Origin: Veillonellaceae bacterium
Lineage (GTDB): Bacteria > Bacillota > Negativicutes > Veillonellales > Dialisteraceae
NCBI GenBank assembly: GCA_025992895.1
Contig: DAJPGA010000001.1
Location: 879,001-943,000 of the forward strand
Direction of reading: 5' to 3'
DNA: 64,000 bases
Below are positions 51,440-60,004 of the stretch, piece by piece. Below the pieces are notes generated by a model, which was not told where the DNA came from, ran no database searches, and saw only the letters and a list, made by a program, of their open reading frames with translations. A program made the translations under genes and the position numbers. Positions within the stretch are counted from its first letter, which is position 1. Each line of letters begins with the position of its first letter.

Positions 51440-51492
51440 TTTAGGAAATGATGAATGGCTCCTTAGGGAGCATTAAGAAAGCGGGGGCTTTT

Positions 51493-52671
51493 ATGAGTGA
51501 GAATAAGACGAGTGTCTTTTCGAATGGGCTGCTCTGGTTCGGGGCAGGGATATCGATTGCTGAAATTCTGACGGGCATGCTTCTGGCGCCATTGGGACTG
51601 GCGAAGGGGCTTCTGGCTATACTGATCGGTCACGTGATCGGCGGCGCGGTGATGTTTGGCGCAGGGCTGATCGGCGGGCGCACGGGGAAGAGTGCTATGG
51701 AAACGGTGGCGATTTCTTTCGGCCATCAGGGAGCCAGACTCTTTGCCGGGCTGAATGTCATCCAGCTGATCGGCTGGACGGCGGTGATGATCGCAAGTGC
51801 TGCCGCGGCTGCAAATACGCTTTCCGGGATGGGAACTTCTGTATGGAGTGTCATCATCGGCGCTTTCATCGCTCTCTGGATCGTCCTTGGACTGAAGAAT
51901 CTGGGGAAGGTGAATGTGGTCGTGATTGCAGCTCTCCTTCTTCTGACGCTTGTCCTGAGCGGTGTGATTTTCATGGGAGACCATGTGCCGCAGGCTGTAG
52001 GAGACATGACGCTTGGCGCAGCCATCGAGCTGACGGTAGCCATGCCTCTTTCCTGGCTTCCTGTCATTTCTGACTATACCCGCATCGCGGAGAAGCCTTT
52101 CAAAGCAACGGCAGCGAGCTGCCTGGCTTACTTTGCCGCAAGCTCCTGGATGTTCATCATCGGCATGGGCGCGGCTCTCTATACCGGGCAGGATGATATC
52201 GCCCAGATCCTTCTTCAGGCAGGCATGGGCCTTGTCGGAATCCTGATTGTCCTTCTTTCGACTGTCACGACGACATTCCTGGATGCTTTCTCTGCCGGCG
52301 TTTCCGGAAAGACACTGATTTCCGGCCTTTCTGAAAAAGCGCTCGCCCTCATTGCATGCGCAGGCGGCATCGGCCTTGCTGTCATGATGGACTCGAGCAG
52401 TTTCGAAGAATTCCTGTACTTCATCGGATCCGTCTTCGCTCCGATGACAGCCATCCTTCTTTCGGATTACTTCATCCTGAAGCAGGACCACAGCGAAGAA
52501 AGTGTAGACTGGCTGAACCTCGCCCTCTGGCTGGCAGGCTTCATCCTCTACCGCCAGCTCCTCGACGTCCAGACACCACTGGGAATCACATTCCCTGTCA
52601 TTGTCCTCGTCATGCTGGCCAGCGCCCTCGTCCATAAAGCCGTAGGCGCAAGATGCGTGCAGTCCAGATAA
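51493..52671 (+). CDS. cytX: CytX-like hydroxymethylpyrimidine transporter (NCS1 family)
   Basis: A 392-residue permease with about 12 helices of the cytosine/purine/thiamine NCS1 family. The N-terminus SENKTSVFSNGLLWFGAGISIAEILTGMLLAPLG, then TGKSAMETV and LNVIQLIGWTAVMI, match CytX, proposed to import the thiamine precursor HMP. In many genomes cytX follows a TPP riboswitch; none is seen here. The ATG at 51493 follows GCGGGGG. The in-frame ATG at 51448 has no RBS and begins at the promoter's edge. A cytosine permease is the alternative. Confidence 0.85.
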   Translation: MSENKTSVFSNGLLWFGAGISIAEILTGMLLAPLGLAKGLLAILIGHVIGGAVMFGAGLIGGRTGKSAMETVAISFGHQGARLFAGLNVIQLIGWTAVMIASAAAAANTLSGMGTSVWSVIIGAFIALWIVLGLKNLGKVNVVVIAALLLLTLVLSGVIFMGDHVPQAVGDMTLGAAIELTVAMPLSWLPVISDYTRIAEKPFKATAASCLAYFAASSWMFIIGMGAALYTGQDDIAQILLQAGMGLVGILIVLLSTVTTTFLDAFSAGVSGKTLISGLSEKALALIACAGGIGLAVMMDSSSFEEFLYFIGSVFAPMTAILLSDYFILKQDHSEESVDWLNLALWLAGFILYRQLLDVQTPLGITFPVIVLVMLASALVHKAVGARCVQSR

Positions 52672-52688
52672 TGAAATCATAGAAGAAG

Positions 52689-52731
52689 AAACCCCGGGTC
52701 AGGGAAATGATGTTCCTGACTCGGGGTTTTG
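52689..52731 (+). terminator. Terminator of cytX
   Basis: AAACCCCG...CGGGGTTTT with inner GTCAGG/CCTGAC helix. Confidence 0.88.
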
Positions 52732-52814
52732 TAATGAGTAAAAGCTGCTTTCACGGAAGAGCTAGGGGAAGACAGAGGCAGATTTCTATACTGACGAACA
52801 GAAATTAAACAAGG

Positions 52815-53276
52815 CTATTGTTGCATTTTCCACTTTTCTATTTGCTTAATCACTTTAGGATCTTCCCAAGGCTGATAATTTGGGTCCGTCATGAGACTGA
52901 CCTTCTTGCTGCTTTCGAGAATGGATACTGCAAAGCAGTCAGTAAAATCACCATATGCATCCCAGTTTTTATCCAAATCGATTCGAAAGAGAACGTATCC
53001 AACAAGCTCATAGGGATTAGGAACTGGTTTTTGGTCAAAGAGGTAGACAAAGTATAGATTAGTGGCGTTGTAGACTGACTCAGCGGTCGTACAGTTTTGT
53101 GTCAAATGCTTGAAAAAATAGCCATAGATCTCGTCCCAGCTGTAGGACTGCAATACCTTCTTCGCAAAATGTTGGTGGTCTTCATGACCTTCAGGATCAA
53201 AGGCGTCGTCAAAGAAATTGCAGTCAAACAAGTAATCCATGTCAGATTGTAAATTGGTTATATCCATATCTGTCAT
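52815..53276 (-). CDS. Small uncharacterised acidic protein
   Basis: A 153-residue soluble protein, rich in Asp and aromatic residues (MDYLFDCNFFDDAFDPEG, VLQSYSWDEIYGYFFKHL, YPVPNPYELVGYVLFRIDL-like centre). I do not recognise the family. Size, acidity and AT-rich composition resemble orphan immunity genes, which is only a guess. AAGGGAATG lies upstream on the minus strand. No partner gene is adjacent. Confidence 0.7.
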   Translation of the reverse strand: MTDMDITNLQSDMDYLFDCNFFDDAFDPEGHEDHQHFAKKVLQSYSWDEIYGYFFKHLTQNCTTAESVYNATNLYFVYLFDQKPVPNPYELVGYVLFRIDLDKNWDAYGDFTDCFAVSILESSKKVSLMTDPNYQPWEDPKVIKQIEKWKMQQ

Positions 53277-53352
53277 TCCCTTCTGAAATCTTTGTGGAAC
53301 AGGGGAAAGTAAAACCTTTCGCAGTGCAGTTTACTGCTGTTATCGAAATGCG

Positions 53353-54108
53353 TTATCTTTCTTTCTTCTCTTTGTCTGCTGTCTGGCTGCCTGCTACGGT
53401 TTTGGCGAAGGAGGCGAGGGTGTCGAGAAGATTCTCGGCGTCATTCTTATCTTTGTTTGTTTTCTTGATGGTGACTTTCTTCCTGCCGTCTTTGGCTGTG
53501 GTCATGACGCCCGGGGTCTTGATGCCGCCCGGAGCGGGTTCTCCTCCAACGATGGGTCTCTGGTCGTCTTTCATGTAGTCTGGCTCTACGTCATCGGGTG
53601 TGGCTGCGGGGATGATGGCGGGTTTTCCATTGACACTTGCTTCAGTCGGAAGGGGATAGAGGGCGTCTTTGACGGGCGCGGCGCTCTCTTTTTCCTTTGC
53701 CATTTTCGCTTCATGCTCTTTCATGGCGGCGAGGACGAGGTTGTCGACGGGTTCGGGTTCCGTTTTGGCAGGGAGGACGTCGATGGTGATGACGGTGCTT
53801 TCGCCTTCGCCTGTCGTGCTTGTGGAAATAGAGGAAACAGCGACGTCTGCGTTTTCGCTGTTTTCATTGTTTCCTTCTTCCTGCGGTGCTGGTTCCTGCG
53901 TTTCCTCAGCCGTATTTTCCGAAGTTTCCTGTGTATCGGATGGCGTGATGGAGACGGTGACGGACGGATTTTCCTGCTGGGTTCTTGCGGCCGCGTCGGG
54001 ACGTCCGTAGGCGTCGACGCCGTCTTCGGCAAAGGCAGTTCCCAGGGCGGGAAGGGTCGTAAGAGCAAGCGCCGTCAGGAGGGCTGCGGCAAGTCGTTTA
54101 TGGTTCAT
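53353..54108 (-). CDS. Secreted low-complexity protein
   Basis: A 251-residue exported protein. A clear signal peptide (MNHKRLAAALLTALALTTLPALGTAFA) is followed by a disordered Ser/Thr/Glu/Pro-rich region with QETSENTAEETQEPAPQEEG. A second half rich in Lys, Pro and Gly follows (VEPDYMKDDQRPIVGGEPAPGGIKTPG), ending in charged repeats. No enzymatic domain is visible. GAAGGA upstream and the signal peptide favour the ATG at 54108 over 54129. Possibly periplasmic or envelope-associated. Confidence 0.75.
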   Translation of the reverse strand: MNHKRLAAALLTALALTTLPALGTAFAEDGVDAYGRPDAAARTQQENPSVTVSITPSDTQETSENTAEETQEPAPQEEGNNENSENADVAVSSISTSTTGEGESTVITIDVLPAKTEPEPVDNLVLAAMKEHEAKMAKEKESAAPVKDALYPLPTEASVNGKPAIIPAATPDDVEPDYMKDDQRPIVGGEPAPGGIKTPGVMTTAKDGRKKVTIKKTNKDKNDAENLLDTLASFAKTVAGSQTADKEKKER

Positions 54109-54277
54109 GGATGAGTATCCTTCTTTCATTGGTGTTTGCTTATTATTATATACTGATGAGCAAATTTCCTCCTGTTACCCGCGTGATTTTGCCTGATAGT
54201 ATTTCTGTATAAGACGCAGTAGCACTCAGGTAGTATACTAAATTCATGATTTTAATAATGAATCAGGAGGGATAGAT

Positions 54278-56011
54278 ATGAAAGGGAAACAATGGATTCT
54301 GGCGGCCATGGCTGCGGCCGCTCTTGTCATGCCGCTGTCTTCTTATGCGGCTGCTGCACCGCAGGCAGGTCCTGCTGCTGTCACGCAGAAGGCGCAGGTG
54401 CCGGCTCCGGCGTATGCGGATTCGACGCTGCAGGCGACAAGGTATGGTCTTCTTCAGGGCGCGCAGGAAGGCGATGATTTCGTCTGGCGCGGTGTGCCGT
54501 ACGGTCAGGCAGAGCGCTGGAAAGCTCCGGAAAATCCTTCTTCCTGGACGGGCGTGCGCGATGCGCTGAAGACAGGCCCGATGGGAACGCAGGAAACGGC
54601 AAAGGGCGTGAAGGGCGTAGAAAGCTGCCTAAATCTCGACATTTTCCGTCCGGCTACGAAGGAGCAGAATCTTCCGGTCCTTTACTTCATCCACGGAGGA
54701 AATAACCAGAACGGTGCTGCCGATCAGGTGAACCTCTCGCAGTTTGCTAAGAGAGCGAACGTCGTCGCTGTCAGCATCAATTACCGTCTGGGGGCTCTCG
54801 GCTACAACCCGCTCCCATCTGTCCATCATGGCACGAAGGTGGAGAACTCAGGGAATTACGGGTTCCTGGATGCCCTGCAGGGTCTTGACTGGGTCAAGGA
54901 AAACATTGCAAGCTTCGGAGGCAATCCGGACAACATCACCGTCTCCGGCTTCTCTTCTGGCGGCCGCGACGTGATGGCGCTCCTTATTTCGCCGGAAGCA
55001 AAAGGGAAATTCCAGAAAGCTATTTCCTTCAGCGGCGGCATGACGACCTCCGACCCGTCCTGGGCCATCGGCATCTATGCCAAAGCCTTCGCTCCGCTCG
55101 TCGTCGCTGACGGCGTGAAGCCGAATGAAAAAGAAGCCATCGCATGGCTGAAGAAGGATACCCCGGAAGTTGCCAAGTACCTGAACGGCCTTCAGGCAGA
55201 ACGCATTGCGACAGCCTTCGGCCACGCAGGTATCCGCATGGCAGCTTTCCCGCACCTCTTCACCGACGGCACCGTCCTTCCGAAAGACGGATTCAAGACA
55301 AAGAAATGGAATGAAGTGCCGCTCATCATGACGACCGGCACGGACGAATTCTCCCTCTACACGAGAACGGATCCTTACTTCGCACCATCCGTTAAGGACA
55401 AGACTGTCTTCACAGATGAAAAGAAATATGCGGAATTTACCTTCTCCAAGAAGTACGGCAGTGAAATGTACCGCCTCTTCAACGCAGAAGCTTCTGCCAG
55501 GCAAATGATCGACCGCTACAAAGCGCCGATCTACACCATGACGATCGCTTACGGAAATAATCCTGAACTCGTAGGCCCGGAAACAGCCTTCCTCTCCGGC
55601 TCCGTTCACGGCATCTGGATCCCGTTCGTCACGGGCTATGCGACATCCACAACTGCATCGTATCCGAAAGGCTCCTTCGATAACCCGGGCGCCCTTGATC
55701 TCACAAGAAAAGTCCAGCAGTACATCGCCAATTTCATGTGGGACGGCAACCCGAACGGCCAGGGCCTCCCGACCTGGAACCAGTGGACCAGCGCCAAGAC
55801 CGGCCCATCCAACCTCGTCGTCAATGCCGATGGAGAAAAAGCAAACATCCAGATGACAGACACCCGGTCTTCCTATGACGAAGTCTTCAAGGAAATGGAA
55901 GCTGACAAGACTGTCGATAAGAAAGATAAAGAAGCTATCATCCACAACGTCCTCAATGGCCGCTGGTGGAGCAAGCCCCTCGATCAGCACTTCGGGACAA
56001 AAGAAAAATAA
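54278..56011 (+). CDS. Exported type B carboxylesterase
   Basis: A 577-residue alpha/beta hydrolase with a signal peptide (about 1-27). FVWRGVPYGQAERW near the start is the family's entry motif. HGGNNQNG forms the oxyanion hole. Nucleophile Ser226 is in GFSSGG, a variant of GESAG. GSVHGIWIPFV carries the likely catalytic His. It closely resembles the cytoplasmic paralogue at 57626-59257, including AISFSGGMTT and the C-terminal GRWWS. AGGAGG precedes the start. The substrate is unknown; dietary or envelope esters are possible. Confidence 0.9.
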   Translation: MKGKQWILAAMAAAALVMPLSSYAAAAPQAGPAAVTQKAQVPAPAYADSTLQATRYGLLQGAQEGDDFVWRGVPYGQAERWKAPENPSSWTGVRDALKTGPMGTQETAKGVKGVESCLNLDIFRPATKEQNLPVLYFIHGGNNQNGAADQVNLSQFAKRANVVAVSINYRLGALGYNPLPSVHHGTKVENSGNYGFLDALQGLDWVKENIASFGGNPDNITVSGFSSGGRDVMALLISPEAKGKFQKAISFSGGMTTSDPSWAIGIYAKAFAPLVVADGVKPNEKEAIAWLKKDTPEVAKYLNGLQAERIATAFGHAGIRMAAFPHLFTDGTVLPKDGFKTKKWNEVPLIMTTGTDEFSLYTRTDPYFAPSVKDKTVFTDEKKYAEFTFSKKYGSEMYRLFNAEASARQMIDRYKAPIYTMTIAYGNNPELVGPETAFLSGSVHGIWIPFVTGYATSTTASYPKGSFDNPGALDLTRKVQQYIANFMWDGNPNGQGLPTWNQWTSAKTGPSNLVVNADGEKANIQMTDTRSSYDEVFKEMEADKTVDKKDKEAIIHNVLNGRWWSKPLDQHFGTKEK

Positions 56012-56027
56012 TTTTTATGAGTTAAGT

Positions 56028-56053
56028 AAAAAGGACCTCTGAAGGTCCTTTTT
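56028..56053. terminator. Bidirectional terminator
   Basis: AAAAAGGACCT-ctga-AGGTCCTTTTT, between the convergent esterase and SnoaL genes. Confidence 0.93.
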
Positions 56054-56058
56054 ACTTT

Positions 56059-56490
56059 TTATTTCATTTCTCTCTTTTCTACGATGACGAAGTACTGGTC
56101 GCGGATGGAGATTTTCCATGTGCCTTCTTCTTTGACGAGGGTGTCGACGTAGCGGATGCAGTTGTCGGTGATGTATGTCTTTCCGTTTTCTTCTGTGATG
56201 AGAGCGGCGCGGCAGTAGTGGGTGTCGGTCGCGGTGTTTCCTTCTATTTTAATGACCTGCTGCCCATTCATGTGGTGGGAGGCCTTGACGGCTTTGGTGA
56301 AGCCTTCGAACTGGTTTCGCATTTCTTCGGAGCCGTGGATGCCCATGGCAAGGGTTCCTCCCATGTGGACCATGATGTGGGCGTCCTTGGTGAAGAGTGC
56401 CTGCTGCGCGGGGACGTCGCATTCAAGGTTCGAAAAACGGTCGATGACTTCACGGATGGCTTCTTTTTCTTCTAAGATTTCAAGTGACAT
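56059..56490 (-). CDS. SnoaL-like (NTF2-fold) protein
   Basis: A 143-residue protein of the SnoaL_4/NTF2-like fold. It starts EILEEKEAIREVIDRFSNLECDVPAQQALFTKDAHIMV, continues with HHMNGQQVIKIEGNTATDTHYCRAALI and ends TWKISIRDQYFVIVEKRE. Members are small cone-shaped enzymes or binders such as dehydratases and isomerases. It is divergent from the LysR gene at 56611 with 120 bases between, the arrangement of a regulated target. Confidence 0.82.
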   Translation of the reverse strand: MSLEILEEKEAIREVIDRFSNLECDVPAQQALFTKDAHIMVHMGGTLAMGIHGSEEMRNQFEGFTKAVKASHHMNGQQVIKIEGNTATDTHYCRAALITEENGKTYITDNCIRYVDTLVKEEGTWKISIRDQYFVIVEKREMK

Positions 56491-56610
56491 ATGAATCGCT
56501 CCTTTTGGCTAATGAAATACTTTGATTGGTTTCATTATAGTTTTTGCATATTTAGAAATCTAATTGAGATATACTATAGTCAATAGAAAAAGTTGATTGG
56601 AGGAAGAGCC

Positions 56611-57498
56611 ATGAATACGAAGCAGATCGACTATGCGCTCGAGCTTGCGCAGGTGAAGAATTTCAACCGGGCGGCGGAGAATCTTTTCATTTCCCAGCCT
56701 TCTCTTTCGTACCAGATCCAGGCGCTGGAGAGCGAGATCGGTTTTGCGCTTTTCCTTCGTTCGGGCCGCGGTGCGGAGGTGACGCCGGCAGGGGAGCAGT
56801 TCTTTCAGACGCTCAGGAATATCCGAGAGGAGCTGAGGGCGGCCATCGAGCAGGGGCAGAATTTCAGCGCGAGGTACCGGAGTGCGGTGACGATTGCTCT
56901 TCCGATGCGGTCGTGCCTGTACTATCTTCCTGAGGCGATGAAGGTTTTCGAGAAGTCGCATCCGGATGTGACGGTGATGCCGCATTTCTTTCCTTTCTCG
57001 GATTTCTCTTCATTCCTGAAGGGCGAGGAGGATCTGATCTTTGCCATGGCGGGAGATGCGAAGGGAATCCCTGATGTGCATTCCTATCCGCTTTTCGACA
57101 GCCGGATCTACCTTATCACAAAGAAGGATGATCCGCTTGCGGGGAAGGACATCGTGCATCCGGAGGATCTTCGCGGCCGTACTCTGATGGTGGGCGGCGG
57201 TTCGCCTCCGCCCCTTCGCCGTGTGCAGAAGCGGATGATCGAGGAGGTGGGCGTGGATTTCTTTACGAGCCATGATCATGAGACGACGCTGACAAATGTG
57301 GCAGCGGGAAGGGGTGTATGCCTGGCGCCCGGTTTTCTTGATGATCATAATGGGGAATTTGCCTGGACGCTCTTCGACTGCGAGGAGCGGATTCCCTGCG
57401 TCCTTCTCTCTCATGCGGAAGGCGGGAGCCGCGATGCGGAGGATTTCGCAAAAACAATCCTTTCTGTATATGATGCCCATCCGGATTTTGCTGTATAG
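56611..57498 (+). CDS. LysR-family regulator
   Basis: A 295-residue transcription factor. The winged helix spans 1-60 (NFNRAAENLFISQPSLSYQIQALESEIGFALFLRSGRG), followed by a linker helix and an effector-binding domain. GGAGGAAGAG (56598-56607) fixes the ATG at 56611; an in-frame TTG at 56593 is inside that site. It is transcribed divergently from the SnoaL gene and lies directly upstream of the second carboxylesterase. Both are its likely targets. Confidence 0.92.
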   Translation: MNTKQIDYALELAQVKNFNRAAENLFISQPSLSYQIQALESEIGFALFLRSGRGAEVTPAGEQFFQTLRNIREELRAAIEQGQNFSARYRSAVTIALPMRSCLYYLPEAMKVFEKSHPDVTVMPHFFPFSDFSSFLKGEEDLIFAMAGDAKGIPDVHSYPLFDSRIYLITKKDDPLAGKDIVHPEDLRGRTLMVGGGSPPPLRRVQKRMIEEVGVDFFTSHDHETTLTNVAAGRGVCLAPGFLDDHNGEFAWTLFDCEERIPCVLLSHAEGGSRDAEDFAKTILSVYDAHPDFAV

Positions 57499-57625
57499 AT
57501 GTAATGAAATGTACATTTTGGGACATTATTTTTACAAAAAGTCATGCTGAAAATGGTATAATAAATAAAATAAAGAGAAAATGAACAAATTTGTTTAGAT
57601 ATATGAATACAGGGGGAATGAAGGG

Positions 57626-59257
57626 ATGCATTTCAGAGACAGGGTGGCATCGAAGTACTGGTATGACACGATACAGAATACACGGTACGGATGCCTGGAA
57701 GGGTATCGCAGCGGAAAGACGCTTGTTTTCCGGGGTGTGCCCTATGGCAAGGCGGAGCGCTGGTCGCTTCCTGAATATCCGGATGCCTGGGATGGCGTGC
57801 GTGATGCGACGCTGAGCGGGCCGATGGGAATTCATGTGAACCGCGACGGCGTGCTGACGGGTGTCGAGGACTGTCTCAATATGGATATTTACCGTCCAGA
57901 TACGCAGCAGACGGGTCTGCCTGTCATGTTCTTCCTGCATGGGGGAAATAACCAGATCGACGGGGCGGATCAGGTGGATTTCACGGAGTTCGCCTATGCC
58001 GCGAACGTCATTGCCATCAGCGTGAATTACCGTCTGGGGGCGCTTGGTTTCAATCCGCTTCGCGCCATCAAGGGTGAAGATCCGGCGCAGGCTTCAGGAA
58101 ATTATGCCATCCTGGATGCGATCCGCGGTCTTTCCTGGGTGAGGGACAATATCACAAGTTTCGGAGGGAATCCGGGAAATATTACGATTGCCGGTTTTTC
58201 TTCTGGCGGACGTGATGTGATGGCGCTTCTTATTTCGCCGGATGCGAAGGGGTATTTCCAGAAGGCGATTTCTTTCAGCGGCGGCATGACGACGGCGGAG
58301 ATCGAACCGTCACAGAAAATTTTTGCAGAGCACCTGGCTCCTCTTGTCGTGGAAGATCATGTGAAGCCGTATCTGTCAGAGGCAGAGGAATGGCTTCTTT
58401 CGGATGCGCCGGAGGTGAGGGATTACCTTTTGGGACTTCCGGCAGGAAGACTCGCGAAGGCTTTCGGCCCGGCTTATATCCGTATGAAGGAATTCCCGCA
58501 TCTCTATCCGGATGGCATTGTGCTTGACTCGATGGGATTCAAGTCGAAGACGTTTACCACCGTGCCTCTTATGATGGAGACGGGGACGGATGAATTCTCG
58601 ATCTATGCAGCACAGGATCCTTACTTCGCTCCGTATGTGGCAGACCGCTCCATCCTGACGAATGAGAAAATGAGGAAGGAATTCGAATTTGCCAAGAAGT
58701 ATGGAAGTGCGATGTACCGCTTGTTCAATGCGGACGCTCCGGCAGCGATGCTTGTCGGGAAGTACAGGGCGCCGATCTATACGCTGACGATTGATTACGG
58801 CGACGATCCGAAAATTGGCGGGGATGCGGCATCGCTTCTCTTAGGCTCGGTGCATGGGATATGGATTCCGTGCGTGACAGGCAGGGCGACGTCGACGACG
58901 GCAGATTTCCCGATCCATGCTTTTGACAATCCGGGTTTCCAGGATATGAAGCGCATGATCCAGCAGTATATTGGAAATTTCATGAGGACAGGAAATCCGA
59001 ATGGAAACGGGCTTCCTGAATGGCAGAAATGGATGACGGCCAAGGATGGCTTCGGCTCTCTTGTCGTCCACACGGACGGAAATACGGCCACGGCCGGACA
59101 GATCACGGCGCATGAAACGTATGAGGACGTCATCCGTGCTCTTGAGGCGGATGATTCGATCGATCCGGAAGCAAAGGATATCATCATCCACCATGTCCTT
59201 TCCGGACGCTGGTGGAGCGGTCCGATCGACCGTCATTTCGCGTATGAGGAAAATTGA
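57626..59257 (+). CDS. Cytoplasmic type B carboxylesterase, paralogue of the exported one
   Basis: A 543-residue enzyme with the same layout as 54278-56011 but no signal peptide. LVFRGVPYGKAERW, oxyanion HGGNNQIDG, nucleophile Ser192 in GFSSGG, the acidic region GTDEFSIYAAQDPYFAP and GSVHGIWIPCV with the catalytic His. The two share long identical-looking runs, so they arose by duplication and then differ in location. GGGGG lies upstream. It follows the LysR gene and ends in its own terminator. Confidence 0.9.
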   Translation: MHFRDRVASKYWYDTIQNTRYGCLEGYRSGKTLVFRGVPYGKAERWSLPEYPDAWDGVRDATLSGPMGIHVNRDGVLTGVEDCLNMDIYRPDTQQTGLPVMFFLHGGNNQIDGADQVDFTEFAYAANVIAISVNYRLGALGFNPLRAIKGEDPAQASGNYAILDAIRGLSWVRDNITSFGGNPGNITIAGFSSGGRDVMALLISPDAKGYFQKAISFSGGMTTAEIEPSQKIFAEHLAPLVVEDHVKPYLSEAEEWLLSDAPEVRDYLLGLPAGRLAKAFGPAYIRMKEFPHLYPDGIVLDSMGFKSKTFTTVPLMMETGTDEFSIYAAQDPYFAPYVADRSILTNEKMRKEFEFAKKYGSAMYRLFNADAPAAMLVGKYRAPIYTLTIDYGDDPKIGGDAASLLLGSVHGIWIPCVTGRATSTTADFPIHAFDNPGFQDMKRMIQQYIGNFMRTGNPNGNGLPEWQKWMTAKDGFGSLVVHTDGNTATAGQITAHETYEDVIRALEADDSIDPEAKDIIIHHVLSGRWWSGPIDRHFAYEEN

Positions 59258-59299
59258 CTCTGAACCGAATCGGAGACGGCTGGACGACCGTAAGAAAAG

Positions 59300-59354
59300 A
59301 CTCCATGAATCTTCTCCGTAAGGTATGACGGATTTGATTTCATGGAGTTTTTTT
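59300..59354 (+). terminator. Terminator after the second esterase
   Basis: ACTCCATGAA (59300-59309) pairs with TTCATGGAGT (59339-59348), with an inner CCGT/ACGG hairpin and seven T. Confidence 0.85.
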
Positions 59355-59481
59355 ATTGACCGGTGCCTATTAAATCAATCGGTTTCTATGTGTTTTTATG
59401 GTATACTTAAGATGATCATAATAGCGCGGATGAGCGGCCGGGGATTGCCGCCAAAGGCCGCGTCGTCAAAGAAGGAGGCAG

Positions 59482-59985
59482 ATGATGGATAATCTGTTCC
59501 ACCGCGTAAGTGTACGTCAGTTCAAGGATCAGCCTGTAGAAGAGGAGAAGATCAAAGAGATGCTCCACGCAGGCATGCAGGCACCAAGTGCAGGCAATCA
59601 GCGTCCGTGGGTGTTCTATGTGGTCACGAATAAGGACACGATCCAGGCGCTTTCCAAGGTCAGCAGGCATTCCGCATGCGCAGCAGGAGCACCGCTCATT
59701 ATTGCTCTGGCATGCAGGAAGGAAAAGCTCTCGTTTCCTGAAAAGATTCAGCAGGATATGGCGCTCTGCGCCGGCAATGTCTGGCTCGAGGCAGATAATC
59801 AGGGTCTGGGCGGCGTTTATCTTGGCGTCTATCCGGAAGAGGACCGCATGGCCAATACGAGAGCAGCACTCGACCTTCCTGCAGAATACGATCCTTTCTG
59901 TCTGCTTGCCATCGGCTATCCGGCTCGTCCGATGCGTCCGCAGCAGAATCGCTTCGACGAGACGAGGATTCACTATATCAAATAA
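59482..59985 (+). CDS. Nitroreductase-family FMN protein
   Basis: A 167-residue flavoprotein of the nitroreductase superfamily. RVSVRQFKDQPVEEEKI is the N-terminal FMN-contact motif, APSAGNQRPWVFYVV follows, and LEADNQGLGGVYLGVYPEEDR forms the second flavin site. Length suits the small NAD(P)H:quinone or nitro-reductase branch. The start is set by AGGAGG. A TATACT -10 is at 59402-59407. The first gene of the paralogous array follows after 19 bases. Confidence 0.92.
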   Translation: MMDNLFHRVSVRQFKDQPVEEEKIKEMLHAGMQAPSAGNQRPWVFYVVTNKDTIQALSKVSRHSACAAGAPLIIALACRKEKLSFPEKIQQDMALCAGNVWLEADNQGLGGVYLGVYPEEDRMANTRAALDLPAEYDPFCLLAIGYPARPMRPQQNRFDETRIHYIK

Positions 59986-60004
59986 TTAGAAAAGGGGCTT
60001 ACCA

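Noticed and set aside
51340..51492. TPP riboswitch upstream of the CytX-like gene
   Set aside because: The expected CTGAGA and ACCTGATCTGG-type conserved elements are not present on the plus strand. Only a small GGCTCC/GGGAGC hairpin is seen.
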